Notes: generated from the letters alone by a model not told the origin. A stretch of 57,166 nucleotides of DNA from an uncultured Bacilli bacterium (GCA_944359725.1 CALVSY010000008.1:1-57166); one strand, 5' to 3'. Counted from the stretch's first letter, positions 16,318 through 24,964 are shown. Program-made: numbers and translations.

Positions 16318-16339
16318 AAAGTCAGAAAATTCTGACTTT
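16318..16339 (-). terminator. Terminator of the yqeH operon
   Basis: Stem GTCAGAA/TTCTGAC with a U-rich tail on the minus strand, overlapping the yqeH stop. Confidence 0.75.
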
Positions 16340-17345
16340 ATATTAAATTATTTCTTGAAAATACTTTAACGTTATCTTTTGTATATACATTAACTAAAGC
16401 ATCATCAACTATTTTACAAAAACATAAACCTGATATTACTATGTCTTTACCTTTTTTTAAATTAAAACTAGTTTTGTTTAAACATCTTAAATCATTATTG
16501 GTATTTAAATTTATTCTTTTTACTTTTATGTTATTTGATAAATAAATGGTAAAACTATTTTTTTTATCAGATAAATAATCTATTCTTGCATAATTATCTA
16601 TTATAATAGACTCATTTGGTTTCATTTGATAAGTTCTTGGTTTTATTTCTTTTACCGGACTTATTTTTTTTACGTCTTTTGCTTCTAAGTTGTAAAGAAA
16701 ATTATCATCTCTTACTATTCCTGGAGTATCGATTAATGTTAAATCATCACTTAGTTTTATTTTTATAACATCAAGCGTTGTAGCGGGCATATTACTTGTT
16801 GTAATATAACTTGTAACACTACTATATGATTTAATAATAGCATTTATTAAAGTAGATTTACCAGCGTTAGTATCTCCTACTAAATAAACGTTATTACTTG
16901 TTTTATTCTTATTTATTAAGTTCATAAGTACGTCTAAGTTATAATTTTTTGTTGCACTTACAAATATAATATCATTGCACTTTATATTAAAGTTTTCTTT
17001 TATATAATTAATTATTTTATATTCTTTAACTGATTTAGGAAGTAAGTCTTTTTTTGTTATTATTAAAATAACATTATTAAAATCATTAATTTCATTTAAT
17101 TTATCATCAAGCGATAGTATATCACATAAAAAAAGTACTAAATCTTTTTTTTCTTTTACCGCGTTATATATTTTTTCATAATTTTCTTTCTCATACGAGA
17201 TACTTTTATAATCACCATAATTCTTTATTCTAAAGCACCTTTTGCATACTAAAGCATCATTATAGTTTTCCTCATCTATATAACCTGGTTTATCTTTATT
17301 TTCATACTGCATTACACTTCCGCATCCTAAGCACTTCTTAGTCAT
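16338..17345 (-). CDS. yqeH: Circularly permuted ribosome-biogenesis GTPase YqeH
   Basis: GTPase needed for 30S subunit assembly. The N-terminal zinc finger is CLGCG...VCKRCF. G motifs are in permuted order: ITKKD (G4) near residue 95, then GDTNAGKSTLINAI (G1) near 157 and DTPGIV (G3). The C-terminal half is the RNA-binding part. The length, 335, is a little below B. subtilis YqeH (366). It overlaps the end of yqeG by eight bases, the same order as in B. subtilis. Confidence 0.95.
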   Translation of the reverse strand: MTKKCLGCGSVMQYENKDKPGYIDEENYNDALVCKRCFRIKNYGDYKSISYEKENYEKIYNAVKEKKDLVLFLCDILSLDDKLNEINDFNNVILIITKKDLLPKSVKEYKIINYIKENFNIKCNDIIFVSATKNYNLDVLMNLINKNKTSNNVYLVGDTNAGKSTLINAIIKSYSSVTSYITTSNMPATTLDVIKIKLSDDLTLIDTPGIVRDDNFLYNLEAKDVKKISPVKEIKPRTYQMKPNESIIIDNYARIDYLSDKKNSFTIYLSNNIKVKRINLNTNNDLRCLNKTSFNLKKGKDIVISGLCFCKIVDDALVNVYTKDNVKVFSRNNLI

Positions 17346-17859
17346 AATACCTACCCTTTATTAATATGTCTTTTTCTTTGAACGTTTTAAATATCTTCTT
17401 TTCTATTTGTCTGTTAAGCCAAGTTTCTCTTTCATCTATATCACTTATTGGATTAACCAAAATAGTTGTAATACCCATTTTATTTCCGCCTTGAATATCC
17501 GTTAAAAGCTGGTCTCCAATAGATGCTACTTCGTTTTTCTTTAAATTATATTTTCTTAAGATATACCTATATTTATAAGAAAATGGCTTTAAAGAAATAC
17601 ATGCTATATCAACGTCATAATAAGATCCAAACTTACCTACTCTTCTTGGAAAGTTATTAGAAAATAATATTACTTTAAAATCTTTTTTTAATTTATCAAA
17701 TAGCTTTTTAGTTTTTTCACATAAGACAACTTCTCTTGCAGGAGAAATGGTATTATCTAAATCAAACAAAAGACACTTAATACCCTTTTTCTTAAGCTTT
17801 TTATAATTTATAGTAAAAATACTTTCTTGATACATATCTGGAATAAATCTTTTAAGCAT
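17338..17859 (-). CDS. yqeG: YqeG-family HAD phosphatase
   Basis: HAD-superfamily phosphatase, about 173 residues; members dephosphorylate phosphatidylglycerophosphate. HAD motif I is LLFDLDNTI, motif II VILFSNNF, and motif III/IV K...GDQLLTDIQGGNKMG. The start is the ATG at 17857-17859, six bases after AGGAGG; it overlaps the prsW stop. Paired with yqeH as in Bacilli. Confidence 0.92.
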   Translation of the reverse strand: MLKRFIPDMYQESIFTINYKKLKKKGIKCLLFDLDNTISPAREVVLCEKTKKLFDKLKKDFKVILFSNNFPRRVGKFGSYYDVDIACISLKPFSYKYRYILRKYNLKKNEVASIGDQLLTDIQGGNKMGITTILVNPISDIDERETWLNRQIEKKIFKTFKEKDILIKGRYYD

Positions 17860-18757
17860 CATTATCCTCCTTTTTTTCATCTTTATTAAACGTTATTTTA
17901 TTATATCTTCTTATTCTTTCTTCTCTTATACTACTTTCGTAATATTCATTAATCGTCATTAAGTAATTATGATCAGTATCATACGCACCATTTTCTTCAT
18001 ATATATTATCATAGAAAAGCGTTTTTTTAATGAATCTAAATGCCACTATAAATAGTACAACCATAATTAAAATAAGCGGTGTAACTTGAAGTAATAAAAC
18101 TGATATACTACTTTCATAATTAACGTTTATAACACTTAAAAGATTCATTAATATATTAAAAGTGCCGTGAGTAAAAGACGCAAGTAAAATACCAAATAAA
18201 AAGTTTAAATACTTTTTACTTTTTACTTTTGAAAAACTTCCGAGTGAGATAAAATACCCAAGTATAATACCACATATTACGTGTAGTGGAACCGTTGTAA
18301 AATCCCTCATTAATGCAAGAGAAATTCCTTCTTGAACCGTGTTTTCAGAAAACGCATACATTATGTTTTCTAAACCTGCAAAAGAAAGTGAAATTAAGCA
18401 CATATAAACAAGTCCATCATATATATCGTCATAGTGCTTATTATCAAAGATAAATAAGAAAAATATCGCCATTTTAGAAAATTCCTCAATAAATGCCCAA
18501 ACATAAGTTAAAATAGCATTATTAGAAAAATATGGCATCACAAGTTCTTCTAAATAACCTGCAATGGCAACTGATAAAAAACCAGATAATAAACATATTA
18601 TTATGTTTTTTGAAGGCTCTTTTCTTTTTCTGTCCGTATATAAAACAAAACCAACTAATAATAATGCTGGAACTAAAGAAAAAAGTAAAACTACTAATCT
18701 TTCATAGAAGTAATAGTAATTATTAAATAAATCAAAATTAAAACTTAAATTTACCAT
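17852..18757 (-). CDS. prsW: PrsW-family intramembrane protease
   Basis: A 301-residue protein with about eight membrane helices. PrsW motifs are visible in order: AFIEEFSKMA (the EE pair), SFAGLENIMYAF (E), VPLHVICGIILGYF (H) and FTHGTFNIL (H). In B. subtilis PrsW makes the site-1 cut in anti-sigma factor RsiW. No anti-sigma gene is adjacent here. It is first in an apparent operon with yqeG and yqeH and has a soluble charged C-terminal tail. Confidence 0.92.
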   Translation of the reverse strand: MVNLSFNFDLFNNYYYFYERLVVLLFSLVPALLLVGFVLYTDRKRKEPSKNIIICLLSGFLSVAIAGYLEELVMPYFSNNAILTYVWAFIEEFSKMAIFFLFIFDNKHYDDIYDGLVYMCLISLSFAGLENIMYAFSENTVQEGISLALMRDFTTVPLHVICGIILGYFISLGSFSKVKSKKYLNFLFGILLASFTHGTFNILMNLLSVINVNYESSISVLLLQVTPLILIMVVLFIVAFRFIKKTLFYDNIYEENGAYDTDHNYLMTINEYYESSIREERIRRYNKITFNKDEKKEDNDA

Positions 18758-18770
18758 AATACTCCTTTCT

Positions 18771-19010
18771 TTAATTTAGAAAAAACAATTTTAAACTAGT
18801 TGTTTTTATATCGTCAGTTTCGTATACAACAACCTTGTATAGCAAAATATTATAAGTGGTCTCATTACCCTTTTTACTTTCTTTTAAATAAATACTTGGT
18901 TTATCATTTTCTGATGCTGTTTTATATGATATATAAGCTAAACCCGTATTTATTAAAAATAAAATTATAATAATCCAAAAAATAATATCACCAATTTTAT
19001 GTTTTTTCAT
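18771..19010 (-). CDS. Small membrane-anchored hypothetical protein
   Basis: A 79-residue protein with an N-terminal transmembrane helix (residues about 9-28) and a short extracytoplasmic beta-rich tail (NETTYNILLYKVVVYETD). AAAGGA precedes the ATG at suitable spacing. It ends 14 bases upstream of prsW and is divergent from sigK. I do not recognise a family. Confidence 0.65.
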   Translation of the reverse strand: MKKHKIGDIIFWIIIILFLINTGLAYISYKTASENDKPSIYLKESKKGNETTYNILLYKVVVYETDDIKTTSLKLFFLN

Positions 19011-19042
19011 ATTTATATGTCCTTTACCTTTTTTTATTATAA

Positions 19043-19072
19043 CATAAATGCCTATTAATTTTTCATATAATT
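19043..19072 (+). promoter_or_regulatory. Candidate sigma-E-type promoter of sigK
   Basis: CATAAAT at 19043-19049, a 14-nt spacer, then CATATAATT at 19064-19072. This fits the sigma-E pattern (-35 ATA, -10 CATA-x-x-x-T) better than sigma-A, since no TTGACA-like box is present. The predicted start would place the Shine-Dalgarno close to the 5' end. Confidence 0.4.
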
Positions 19073-19090
19073 TTAACAGGAGTGATAAAT

Positions 19091-19795
19091 TTGTTATTAA
19101 GTTTTTTAACGGAAATTATTAAAGGAATAATTATTGGAACTGGAAGTTATGGTAGTAAGACCTTTCCTGATCCTTTAAATAAAGACGAAGAAGAAATTTT
19201 AATAAATAAAATGCTTAATAAAGATAAGGATGCAAGAAATAAACTTATTGAACATAACTTAAGATTAGTTGCTCATATCGTAAAAAAGTATGATAACGGA
19301 AAAAACGACGTTGATGATTTGATAAGTATTGGAACCATTGGATTAATAAAAGGAATTGATACGTTTACCAATAAAAACGGAACAAGACTTACAACATATG
19401 CCGCAAGATGCATTGAAAACGAGATATTAATGCATTTTAGAAGTGATAAAAAAAATCAACGAAACATAAGTATAAATGAACTAGTAGGTTTTGATAAAGA
19501 TGGTAACGAAATATCATTTTTAGATATTTTAAAAACACCTAACCCAGACTATGTAAAAGACATAACTTTACAAGATAACATAAAATTACTTTATAATTAT
19601 ATAAACGTTTTAACAGATAGAGAAAAAGATATCATAATAAAAAGATATGGTTTATATAACACTAAAGAACAAACCCAAAAAGAAATCGCAAAAGAATTTA
19701 ATATATCAAGAAGCTACGTATCAAGAATTGAAAAAAGAGCCTTAACTAAAATATTAAGAGAATTTATAAGAAATAAGAAAGATATTATGATTTAA
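19091..19795 (+). CDS. sigK: RNA polymerase sigma-K factor with pro-sequence
   Basis: Late mother-cell sigma factor. The N-terminus LLLSFLTEIIKGIIIGTG is the hydrophobic pro-sequence removed by SpoIVFB, followed by FPDPLNKDEEE and the region 2 signature ARNKLIEHNLRLVAHIVKKY. Region 4 helix-turn-helix is TQKEIAKEFNISRSYVSRIE. I choose TTG at 19091 because AGGAG precedes it by eight bases; GTG at 19082 overlaps the site. The coding region is continuous, so no skin-type element interrupts it. A hairpin follows. Confidence 0.93.
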   Translation: MLLSFLTEIIKGIIIGTGSYGSKTFPDPLNKDEEEILINKMLNKDKDARNKLIEHNLRLVAHIVKKYDNGKNDVDDLISIGTIGLIKGIDTFTNKNGTRLTTYAARCIENEILMHFRSDKKNQRNISINELVGFDKDGNEISFLDILKTPNPDYVKDITLQDNIKLLYNYINVLTDREKDIIIKRYGLYNTKEQTQKEIAKEFNISRSYVSRIEKRALTKILREFIRNKKDIMI

Positions 19796-19802
19796 TTTAA
19801 AA

Positions 19803-19832
19803 AAGGATTAATGCTTATGAACATTAATCCTT
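19803..19832. terminator. Bidirectional terminator between sigK and the cadherin-like gene
   Basis: Stem AAGGATTAATG/CATTAATCCTT, flanked by A- and T-rich tracts; serves both convergent genes. Confidence 0.85.
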
Positions 19833-19842
19833 AAATTATATA

Positions 19843-20898
19843 TTATCTTTTAATTACGTATATTATTCCACCAACAAAACCAAATGCTATAACTGATAAT
19901 CCCATTATTATTAAAGGATTTTTATCTTCAACAGTAACTGTATTATTTTTCTTTGTAGTAGTTGTTTCCTTTTGGATATTTAAAGTATAAACTCTTTTTG
20001 TTCCATCTTCTGCCGTTACTGTTATTCTAACTTTTGAACCATTTTTTAAATTTTCATTACCGTCTATTTCAACTGTTGCATTCTCATCAGACAAAGTATA
20101 TTCAAGCGTTAAAGAATCAACATTTCTTCCAATTTTTACATTATAAGTAAACTTATCTTCCTGAAATTCAAAATCTTCGCATTCCTCAATTGTTAAATCA
20201 CTAAGCGTTGCATCTGCTGTTAAAGCTTCTCTTGTTATATTTATCGTATACGCTTTTTTAGTACCATCTTCTGCCGTTACCGTTATTGTTATCTCATTAT
20301 TTTCTCCTGCAACAAGCTCATCATCTGCTCCATTTACAATCATGTTAGCACGAGAATCTTCTAATCTTGCATCTACGTTTACCGTTCTTACAGTACTTGC
20401 AACATTTGCTTGATAAGTATATACATTTGCACTAAATGAAGGACTTAACGTTACTGCCTCATCATCATTGGTTGTTATATTAATTGATGCTAAATTAGCG
20501 TTACTAGATCTTGGAACCGTTGTTGTAGTTGTTGTGGTTGTAGTTGTATTTTGTTTTGAAGTCGTTCCACCACCAGTACTAGTACTTACACTTTTTTGTT
20601 CAACAACCGCACCATTACTGTTTGTTATTTTACAAGTCAAACTATTTTCAGAAGGTTTTAATACTACATATCCACTTGCTGAACTAACTAATCCATTATT
20701 ATTTCCACCAGAACTTTCAACACTTGATCCACCGGTACAACTTAATGTATAAGTGACATGCTCCATATCAGTTAATCCATCCCAACTAAACTTATAATTA
20801 TCTCCAACTTTTTCAAAAGACGAACCAGCATCAGCACTTATCATACCAGCAAACATAAATATAAAAGTTAATATAACACAACCAAAAAACTTTCTCAT
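19843..20898 (-). CDS. Wall-anchored-like protein with cadherin-like beta domains and a Thr run
   Basis: A 351-residue exported protein. A cleavable-looking signal peptide (to about residue 24, SADAGS) is followed by an immunoglobulin-like region with two Cys, a run of ten Thr near residue 120, and two cadherin-like (Cadherin_4) domains. Each of these ends with ITVTAEDGTK-(K/R)-(A/V)-YT-(I/L)-NI. A C-terminal transmembrane helix (IIMGLSVIAFGFVGGIIYVI) and KR tail anchor it. There is no LPXTG. The Thr run resembles linkers in DacA and PrsA here. Surface role inferred. Confidence 0.85.
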   Translation of the reverse strand: MRKFFGCVILTFIFMFAGMISADAGSSFEKVGDNYKFSWDGLTDMEHVTYTLSCTGGSSVESSGGNNNGLVSSASGYVVLKPSENSLTCKITNSNGAVVEQKSVSTSTGGGTTSKQNTTTTTTTTTTVPRSSNANLASINITTNDDEAVTLSPSFSANVYTYQANVASTVRTVNVDARLEDSRANMIVNGADDELVAGENNEITITVTAEDGTKKAYTINITREALTADATLSDLTIEECEDFEFQEDKFTYNVKIGRNVDSLTLEYTLSDENATVEIDGNENLKNGSKVRITVTAEDGTKRVYTLNIQKETTTTKKNNTVTVEDKNPLIIMGLSVIAFGFVGGIIYVIKR

Positions 20899-20944
20899 CC
20901 AATTACACCTCTTCTATTCTTCTATAATTTTAATATAAATAAAA

Positions 20945-20973
20945 AGATAAGTCAATTATTTAAGACTTACCTT
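20945..20973 (-). terminator. Terminator of ileS
   Basis: Stem AGATAAGTC/GACTTACCT with a U-rich tail on the minus strand. Confidence 0.7.
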
Positions 20974-20990
20974 TATATTTACTTAACATT

Positions 20991-23900
20991 TTAAGCATTT
21001 ACTTTTGTTGCATCTAATTTAACTTTTATTCCATTTAAATCGAACTCTTCCGTTAAATTATCTTTATTAATCAACTCTTTACTTAGAGTTTCTTTTTTTA
21101 TCATATCGCCAAAAGATTCTATTACTTTTTCAAATTCTTTTGGACCATTATAGTATAGTTTAATTCTGTCTGTAACATCAAAGTCTTTTTGTTTTCTTAA
21201 GTTTTGTACTTTAGATATTAATTCACGAGCAATACCCTCATTAATTAAATCTTCTGTTAAGTTTGTGTTTAAGATAATGAAGTTATTACCATCTTTTATT
21301 GCGTCATAGCCATCTTTTGCAGATACTCTTATATCTACCATTTCTTCGGTTACGTCGAATAACTCTCCATCAACATTGATAGTTACTGCCTCACCATTTT
21401 GAATAAACTTAACGTCTTCATCAGTTAGTTTTTTAAGTTCTTCTTGATAAAGTTTTATTTTAGGTCCAAATATCTTACCTACCACCTTAAAGTTTGGTTT
21501 AACTTCAAAATTCATGTACTTAGATAAATCAGATACGTAAGTTACGTTTTTAACGTTTAATTCTTCTTTTATTAACTCGTCTAAATTCCCAATTAGATCT
21601 TTATCTTTACCATCTATTAACACTTCACTAATTGGCTGTCTTACCTTTATTTTAACTTCTTCTCTTGCGTTTCTACCAAGTGAGATTATGCTTCTTACTA
21701 AATCCATTTTATTTTCTATTCTATCATCTACTAGTGATAAGTTAGCCTTTGGAAAATCACTTAGGTGAACTGATTCTTCATTAGTTAGGTTAGTATATAT
21801 TTCCTCAGCAGTAAATGATGCGATTGGTGCAATTATCTTACATAACCCAACTAAAACATCATAAGTTGTTTTATAAACCGTCTTTTTGCTATCATCTAAA
21901 TCATGAGCCCAGAATCTTTTTCTTGTTCTTCTTATGTACCAGTTAGATAAATCTTCACTTACAAAGTCCGTTACGCTTCTTACGACTCTTGTTAAATCAT
22001 ACTCATCATATGCTTTAGTTACGTAATCTAATAACTTATTGTATTTTGATAATAGCCATTTATCAATTTCTTCTAGTTTATCATAAGATACGCTAAACTT
22101 TCTTGGATCTACGTTATCAGTGTTTGCGTATAAAGCAAAGAAAGAATACGTGTTTTTAAAAGTATTAAAGAACTTAGAGTATACTTCTTTTAAGCCATCT
22201 TCATCAAATTTAATAGGAGTCCAAACCGGTGATACGTAAGGTAAGTACCATCTTATTGGATCCGCACCATTTTTTTCTATTAAACTAAATGGTTCAATTG
22301 CATTACCTCTTGATTTATGCATTTTTTGCCCGTTTTTATCAAGTAATAAATCATTTACCAAAACGTTTTTATATGGACTTTTACCAGTTACAAATACACT
22401 TATAACTAGTAGTGAATAGAACCAGCCTCTTGTTTGATCAATACCTTCTGCGATAAAGTCCGCTGGGAATTGTTCTTTAAATAAATCTTTGTTTTCAAAA
22501 GGATAATGATACTGCGCAAACGGCATCGAACCAGAATCAAACCAGCAGTCAATAACGTCTTTAACACGGGTCATTTCCTTTCCACACTTTAGACATTTAA
22601 TATGAATATCATCGACGTATGGACGGTGTAATTCAATTGTCTCATCTATTTTTTCTACCGCTTTTTCTTGTAATTCTTTTCTTGATCCTATCATTTCTTC
22701 ATGACCGCAAGAACATCTCCATAAAGGAAGTGGTGTTCCCCAGTATCTTTGACGGGATATTGCCCAATCCTTTAACTCCTCTAACCAGTTTCCAAAACGT
22801 TTTTCACCAACGTAAGAAGGATACCAATTAACCTTTTTATTTTCTTCTATTATCTTATCTTTTATTTTAGTTACTTCTAGATAAAATGATGGTTTTGAAT
22901 AATATAGAAGTGGTGATGAACATCTCCAGCAGTGAGGATAGTTATGTACTATTTTTTGCTTTTTAAATAACTTATCATTTTCTTTAAGGTATTTAATTAC
23001 TTCTAAATCAGCATCAAATACCCTCATACCTTTCCATGGACCATCCGTGTAACATCCATCTTCTCCAACTGGATTTAAATATGGTAAATTGTATTTTTTA
23101 CCAACGTTTGCATCATCCTCACCAAAAGCAGGTGCAATATGAACAACACCAGTTCCATCTTCCATGGTAACGTAAGTGTCACAAGTTACAAAAAACGCTT
23201 TTTTATTTACCGTTAAGAAAGGAAGTAACTGTTCATACTCTTGATATTCTAAATCTTTTCCTTTATACTCTTCTACTATTTTTACATCATCGCCTAATAC
23301 TTTATTCATTAAAGCTTTAGCTAGTATGAACTTATAACCTTTAGATTCTACCTTAACGTAAGTTTCATCTGGATTAACACATAAAGCAACGTTTGCAATT
23401 AAAGTCCAAGGAGTAGTCGTCCAAACAAGGAAGTATGCGTCTTCATCCTTTTTCTTCATTGGAACGATTACCGTATCTACTGATACTTCTTTATATCCTT
23501 GCGCAACTTCGTGAGATGCAAGTGACGTTCCACATCTTGGACAATATGGAGTTATTTTAACACCTTCATAAAATAATCCCTCATCAAAGAACTTCTTTAA
23601 TATCCACCACTCTGTTTCTATATAATCATTTTTATAAGTTATGTAAGAGTTTTTAGTATCAATAAACTGTCCCATTTCATCAGTTAACCTAGTAAATGCC
23701 TCTTCGTTTTTCCATACGGCTTCACGGCATTTTTTGTTAAACTGTTCAACACCATATTTTTCAATGTCTTTTTTACCGTTAAAACCAAGTTCTTTTTCTA
23801 CTTGCACTTCAACCGGTAATCCATGAGTATCCCATCCTATTTTTCTTAGTACTCTTTTTCCTTTCATCGTTTGATACTTACAAAAAGCATCTTTTAGGAA

Positions 23901-24092
23901 TTTAGCAACCATGTGATGAACACCAGGATTACCATTTGCCGTTGCAGGTCCATCATAGAAAACAAAGTTTTCGCAAGTCTTTCTATTATCTATCGTCTTT
24001 TTTAATATGTCTTCTTCTTTCCATTTTTTTAGTATTTCTTGTTCAGTTTCATACTCACTTTTCTTTGATAACTCTTTAAATATCTTACTCAT
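20991..24092 (-). CDS. ileS: Isoleucine--tRNA ligase, IleS2-like
   Basis: Charges tRNA-Ile. Class I signatures: PATANGNPGVHHMV (HIGH region) and KNGQKMHKSRGN (KMSKS region, with His in place of Ser). The editing domain contains TTTPWTLIANVALCVNP and GTGVVHIAPAFGEDD, and a zinc-binding CWRC/CxxC insertion is present (CLKCGKEM). At 1033 residues with no C-terminal Cys cluster it fits the longer, eukaryote-like IleS2 clade rather than the usual ~920-residue bacterial form. IleS2 enzymes are often less sensitive to mupirocin; this is known of the clade, not shown here. Regulated by the T-box upstream. Confidence 0.97.
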   Translation of the reverse strand: MSKIFKELSKKSEYETEQEILKKWKEEDILKKTIDNRKTCENFVFYDGPATANGNPGVHHMVAKFLKDAFCKYQTMKGKRVLRKIGWDTHGLPVEVQVEKELGFNGKKDIEKYGVEQFNKKCREAVWKNEEAFTRLTDEMGQFIDTKNSYITYKNDYIETEWWILKKFFDEGLFYEGVKITPYCPRCGTSLASHEVAQGYKEVSVDTVIVPMKKKDEDAYFLVWTTTPWTLIANVALCVNPDETYVKVESKGYKFILAKALMNKVLGDDVKIVEEYKGKDLEYQEYEQLLPFLTVNKKAFFVTCDTYVTMEDGTGVVHIAPAFGEDDANVGKKYNLPYLNPVGEDGCYTDGPWKGMRVFDADLEVIKYLKENDKLFKKQKIVHNYPHCWRCSSPLLYYSKPSFYLEVTKIKDKIIEENKKVNWYPSYVGEKRFGNWLEELKDWAISRQRYWGTPLPLWRCSCGHEEMIGSRKELQEKAVEKIDETIELHRPYVDDIHIKCLKCGKEMTRVKDVIDCWFDSGSMPFAQYHYPFENKDLFKEQFPADFIAEGIDQTRGWFYSLLVISVFVTGKSPYKNVLVNDLLLDKNGQKMHKSRGNAIEPFSLIEKNGADPIRWYLPYVSPVWTPIKFDEDGLKEVYSKFFNTFKNTYSFFALYANTDNVDPRKFSVSYDKLEEIDKWLLSKYNKLLDYVTKAYDEYDLTRVVRSVTDFVSEDLSNWYIRRTRKRFWAHDLDDSKKTVYKTTYDVLVGLCKIIAPIASFTAEEIYTNLTNEESVHLSDFPKANLSLVDDRIENKMDLVRSIISLGRNAREEVKIKVRQPISEVLIDGKDKDLIGNLDELIKEELNVKNVTYVSDLSKYMNFEVKPNFKVVGKIFGPKIKLYQEELKKLTDEDVKFIQNGEAVTINVDGELFDVTEEMVDIRVSAKDGYDAIKDGNNFIILNTNLTEDLINEGIARELISKVQNLRKQKDFDVTDRIKLYYNGPKEFEKVIESFGDMIKKETLSKELINKDNLTEEFDLNGIKVKLDATKVNA

Positions 24093-24099
24093 TTTTATT

Positions 24100-24355
24100 C
24101 CTCCTTTAAATAAAAAAAACTCACCCTTATATAAAGGATGAGATTATTCCCACGGTACCACCTTAATTCATATCTTTTGATATGCTCTTTACTTGTTTTA
24201 ACGCTAGTCAAGCGGTAATATCCTACTTATCTTCAGATAAACACATCAAGAAGTGATCCAAAACGCATGTTCCTTAATCATTTTCGCACCAAATAAATGA
24301 CTCTCTTTTAATTACTTATACGCCTTCGTCTTCCTCATTTGCTTTATACATTATA
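24100..24355 (-). promoter_or_regulatory. T-box riboswitch, specifier AUC (Ile)
   Basis: On the minus strand the leader has an AGAGAG bulge (24301-24306), a specifier AUC followed by A (24255-24257), the T-box AGGTGGTACCGTGGG (24149-24163) and a terminator stem CTCATCC...GGGTGAG with a U-run (24113-24143). Uncharged tRNA-Ile would stabilise the antiterminator and permit ileS transcription. The specifier agrees with the downstream gene. Confidence 0.93.
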
Positions 24356-24386
24356 TTCTATCAAACAAAAAATTATTTTGCAAGCA

Positions 24387-24587
24387 TTAATAAAATATCT
24401 TTTGTAATAATTTTATTTTATTATCTTTTATTTCAAACTTAGCACCTATTGGTATTATAACGTCTGGAATTTCATGGCTAAAAGTCTCACATTTATAAAT
24501 TGGAAAGTCATAATTTTCTGATACTTCTTTTTTAATATTTTCCATTTGAATATCAGTTACGCACCCAAAAGTGTAAATAAGATGCAT
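24387..24587 (-). pseudogene. C-terminal remnant of an S66 LD-carboxypeptidase (candidate)
   Basis: A 66-residue frame with no good ribosome binding site. Residues YDFPIYKCETFSHEI, then PDVIIPIGAKFEI, resemble the C-terminus of MccF/LdcA-type S66 peptidases (FP-x-x-x-x-FGHT-x-P-x-x-x-LPIG-x-x), including the His of the catalytic triad region (here SHE). The N-terminal Ser nucleophile domain is missing. It lies between the ileS leader and the divergent small gene at 24656. I read it as a gene fragment; a genuine small protein is possible. Confidence 0.45.
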
Positions 24588-24655
24588 ATATAATTTGTTC
24601 TTTTATGTAAATCGCTTTACTTATTATTATACAATGAATGTAAGGAGGAAATGTT

Positions 24656-24925
24656 ATTGAATATAATGAATCTTTTAAACAAAGGGTATCTCAAGTTTTA
24701 AACAATCCTAAAGTAGACAGTTTACTTTCTCAAAACAGTGAGTTTGTAGGTAGGTATTTAGATGATGCAAGACAAATAAAAATAGATCCAAGAAACGTAG
24801 TTGCTGCAATTGAATCTAAAAATCTAGAACCTCTTTACAACGAAGCAAAAAAACTTGTGGAAATTGATGAATTATATGGTGAATGGATAGATCAATATCG
24901 AAATCAAAATCAAATGCACATGTAA
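24656..24925 (+). CDS. 89-codon protein with apparent ATT start
   Basis: The frame is open from 24644 to the TAA at 24923-24925 and contains no ATG, GTG or TTG before codon 55 or so. A perfect AGGAGG (24643-24648) lies seven bases upstream of ATT at 24656, the best start. The product would read (M)EYNESFKQRVSQVLNNPK, then DSLLSQNSEFVGRYL, DPRNVVAAIES and a C-terminal IDQYRNQNQMHM. It is soluble, helical and mildly acidic. I know no family. Codon use matches its neighbours. A one-base frameshift from the ATG at 24651 is the alternative, but that ATG is only two bases from AGGAGG. A hairpin terminator follows. Confidence 0.65.
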   Translation: MEYNESFKQRVSQVLNNPKVDSLLSQNSEFVGRYLDDARQIKIDPRNVVAAIESKNLEPLYNEAKKLVEIDELYGEWIDQYRNQNQMHM

Positions 24926-24933
24926 AATATAAA

Positions 24934-24964
24934 AAGGATAAGTAGAAAAAATTTACTTATCCTT
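24934..24964. terminator. Bidirectional terminator between the ATT gene and sepF
   Basis: Stem AAGGATAAGTA/TACTTATCCTT followed by a T-run on the plus strand and preceded by an A-run. Confidence 0.85.

Noticed and set aside
20468-20752. 94-aa plus-strand frame with a Val run
   Set aside because: Complement of the Thr run in the cadherin-like gene.
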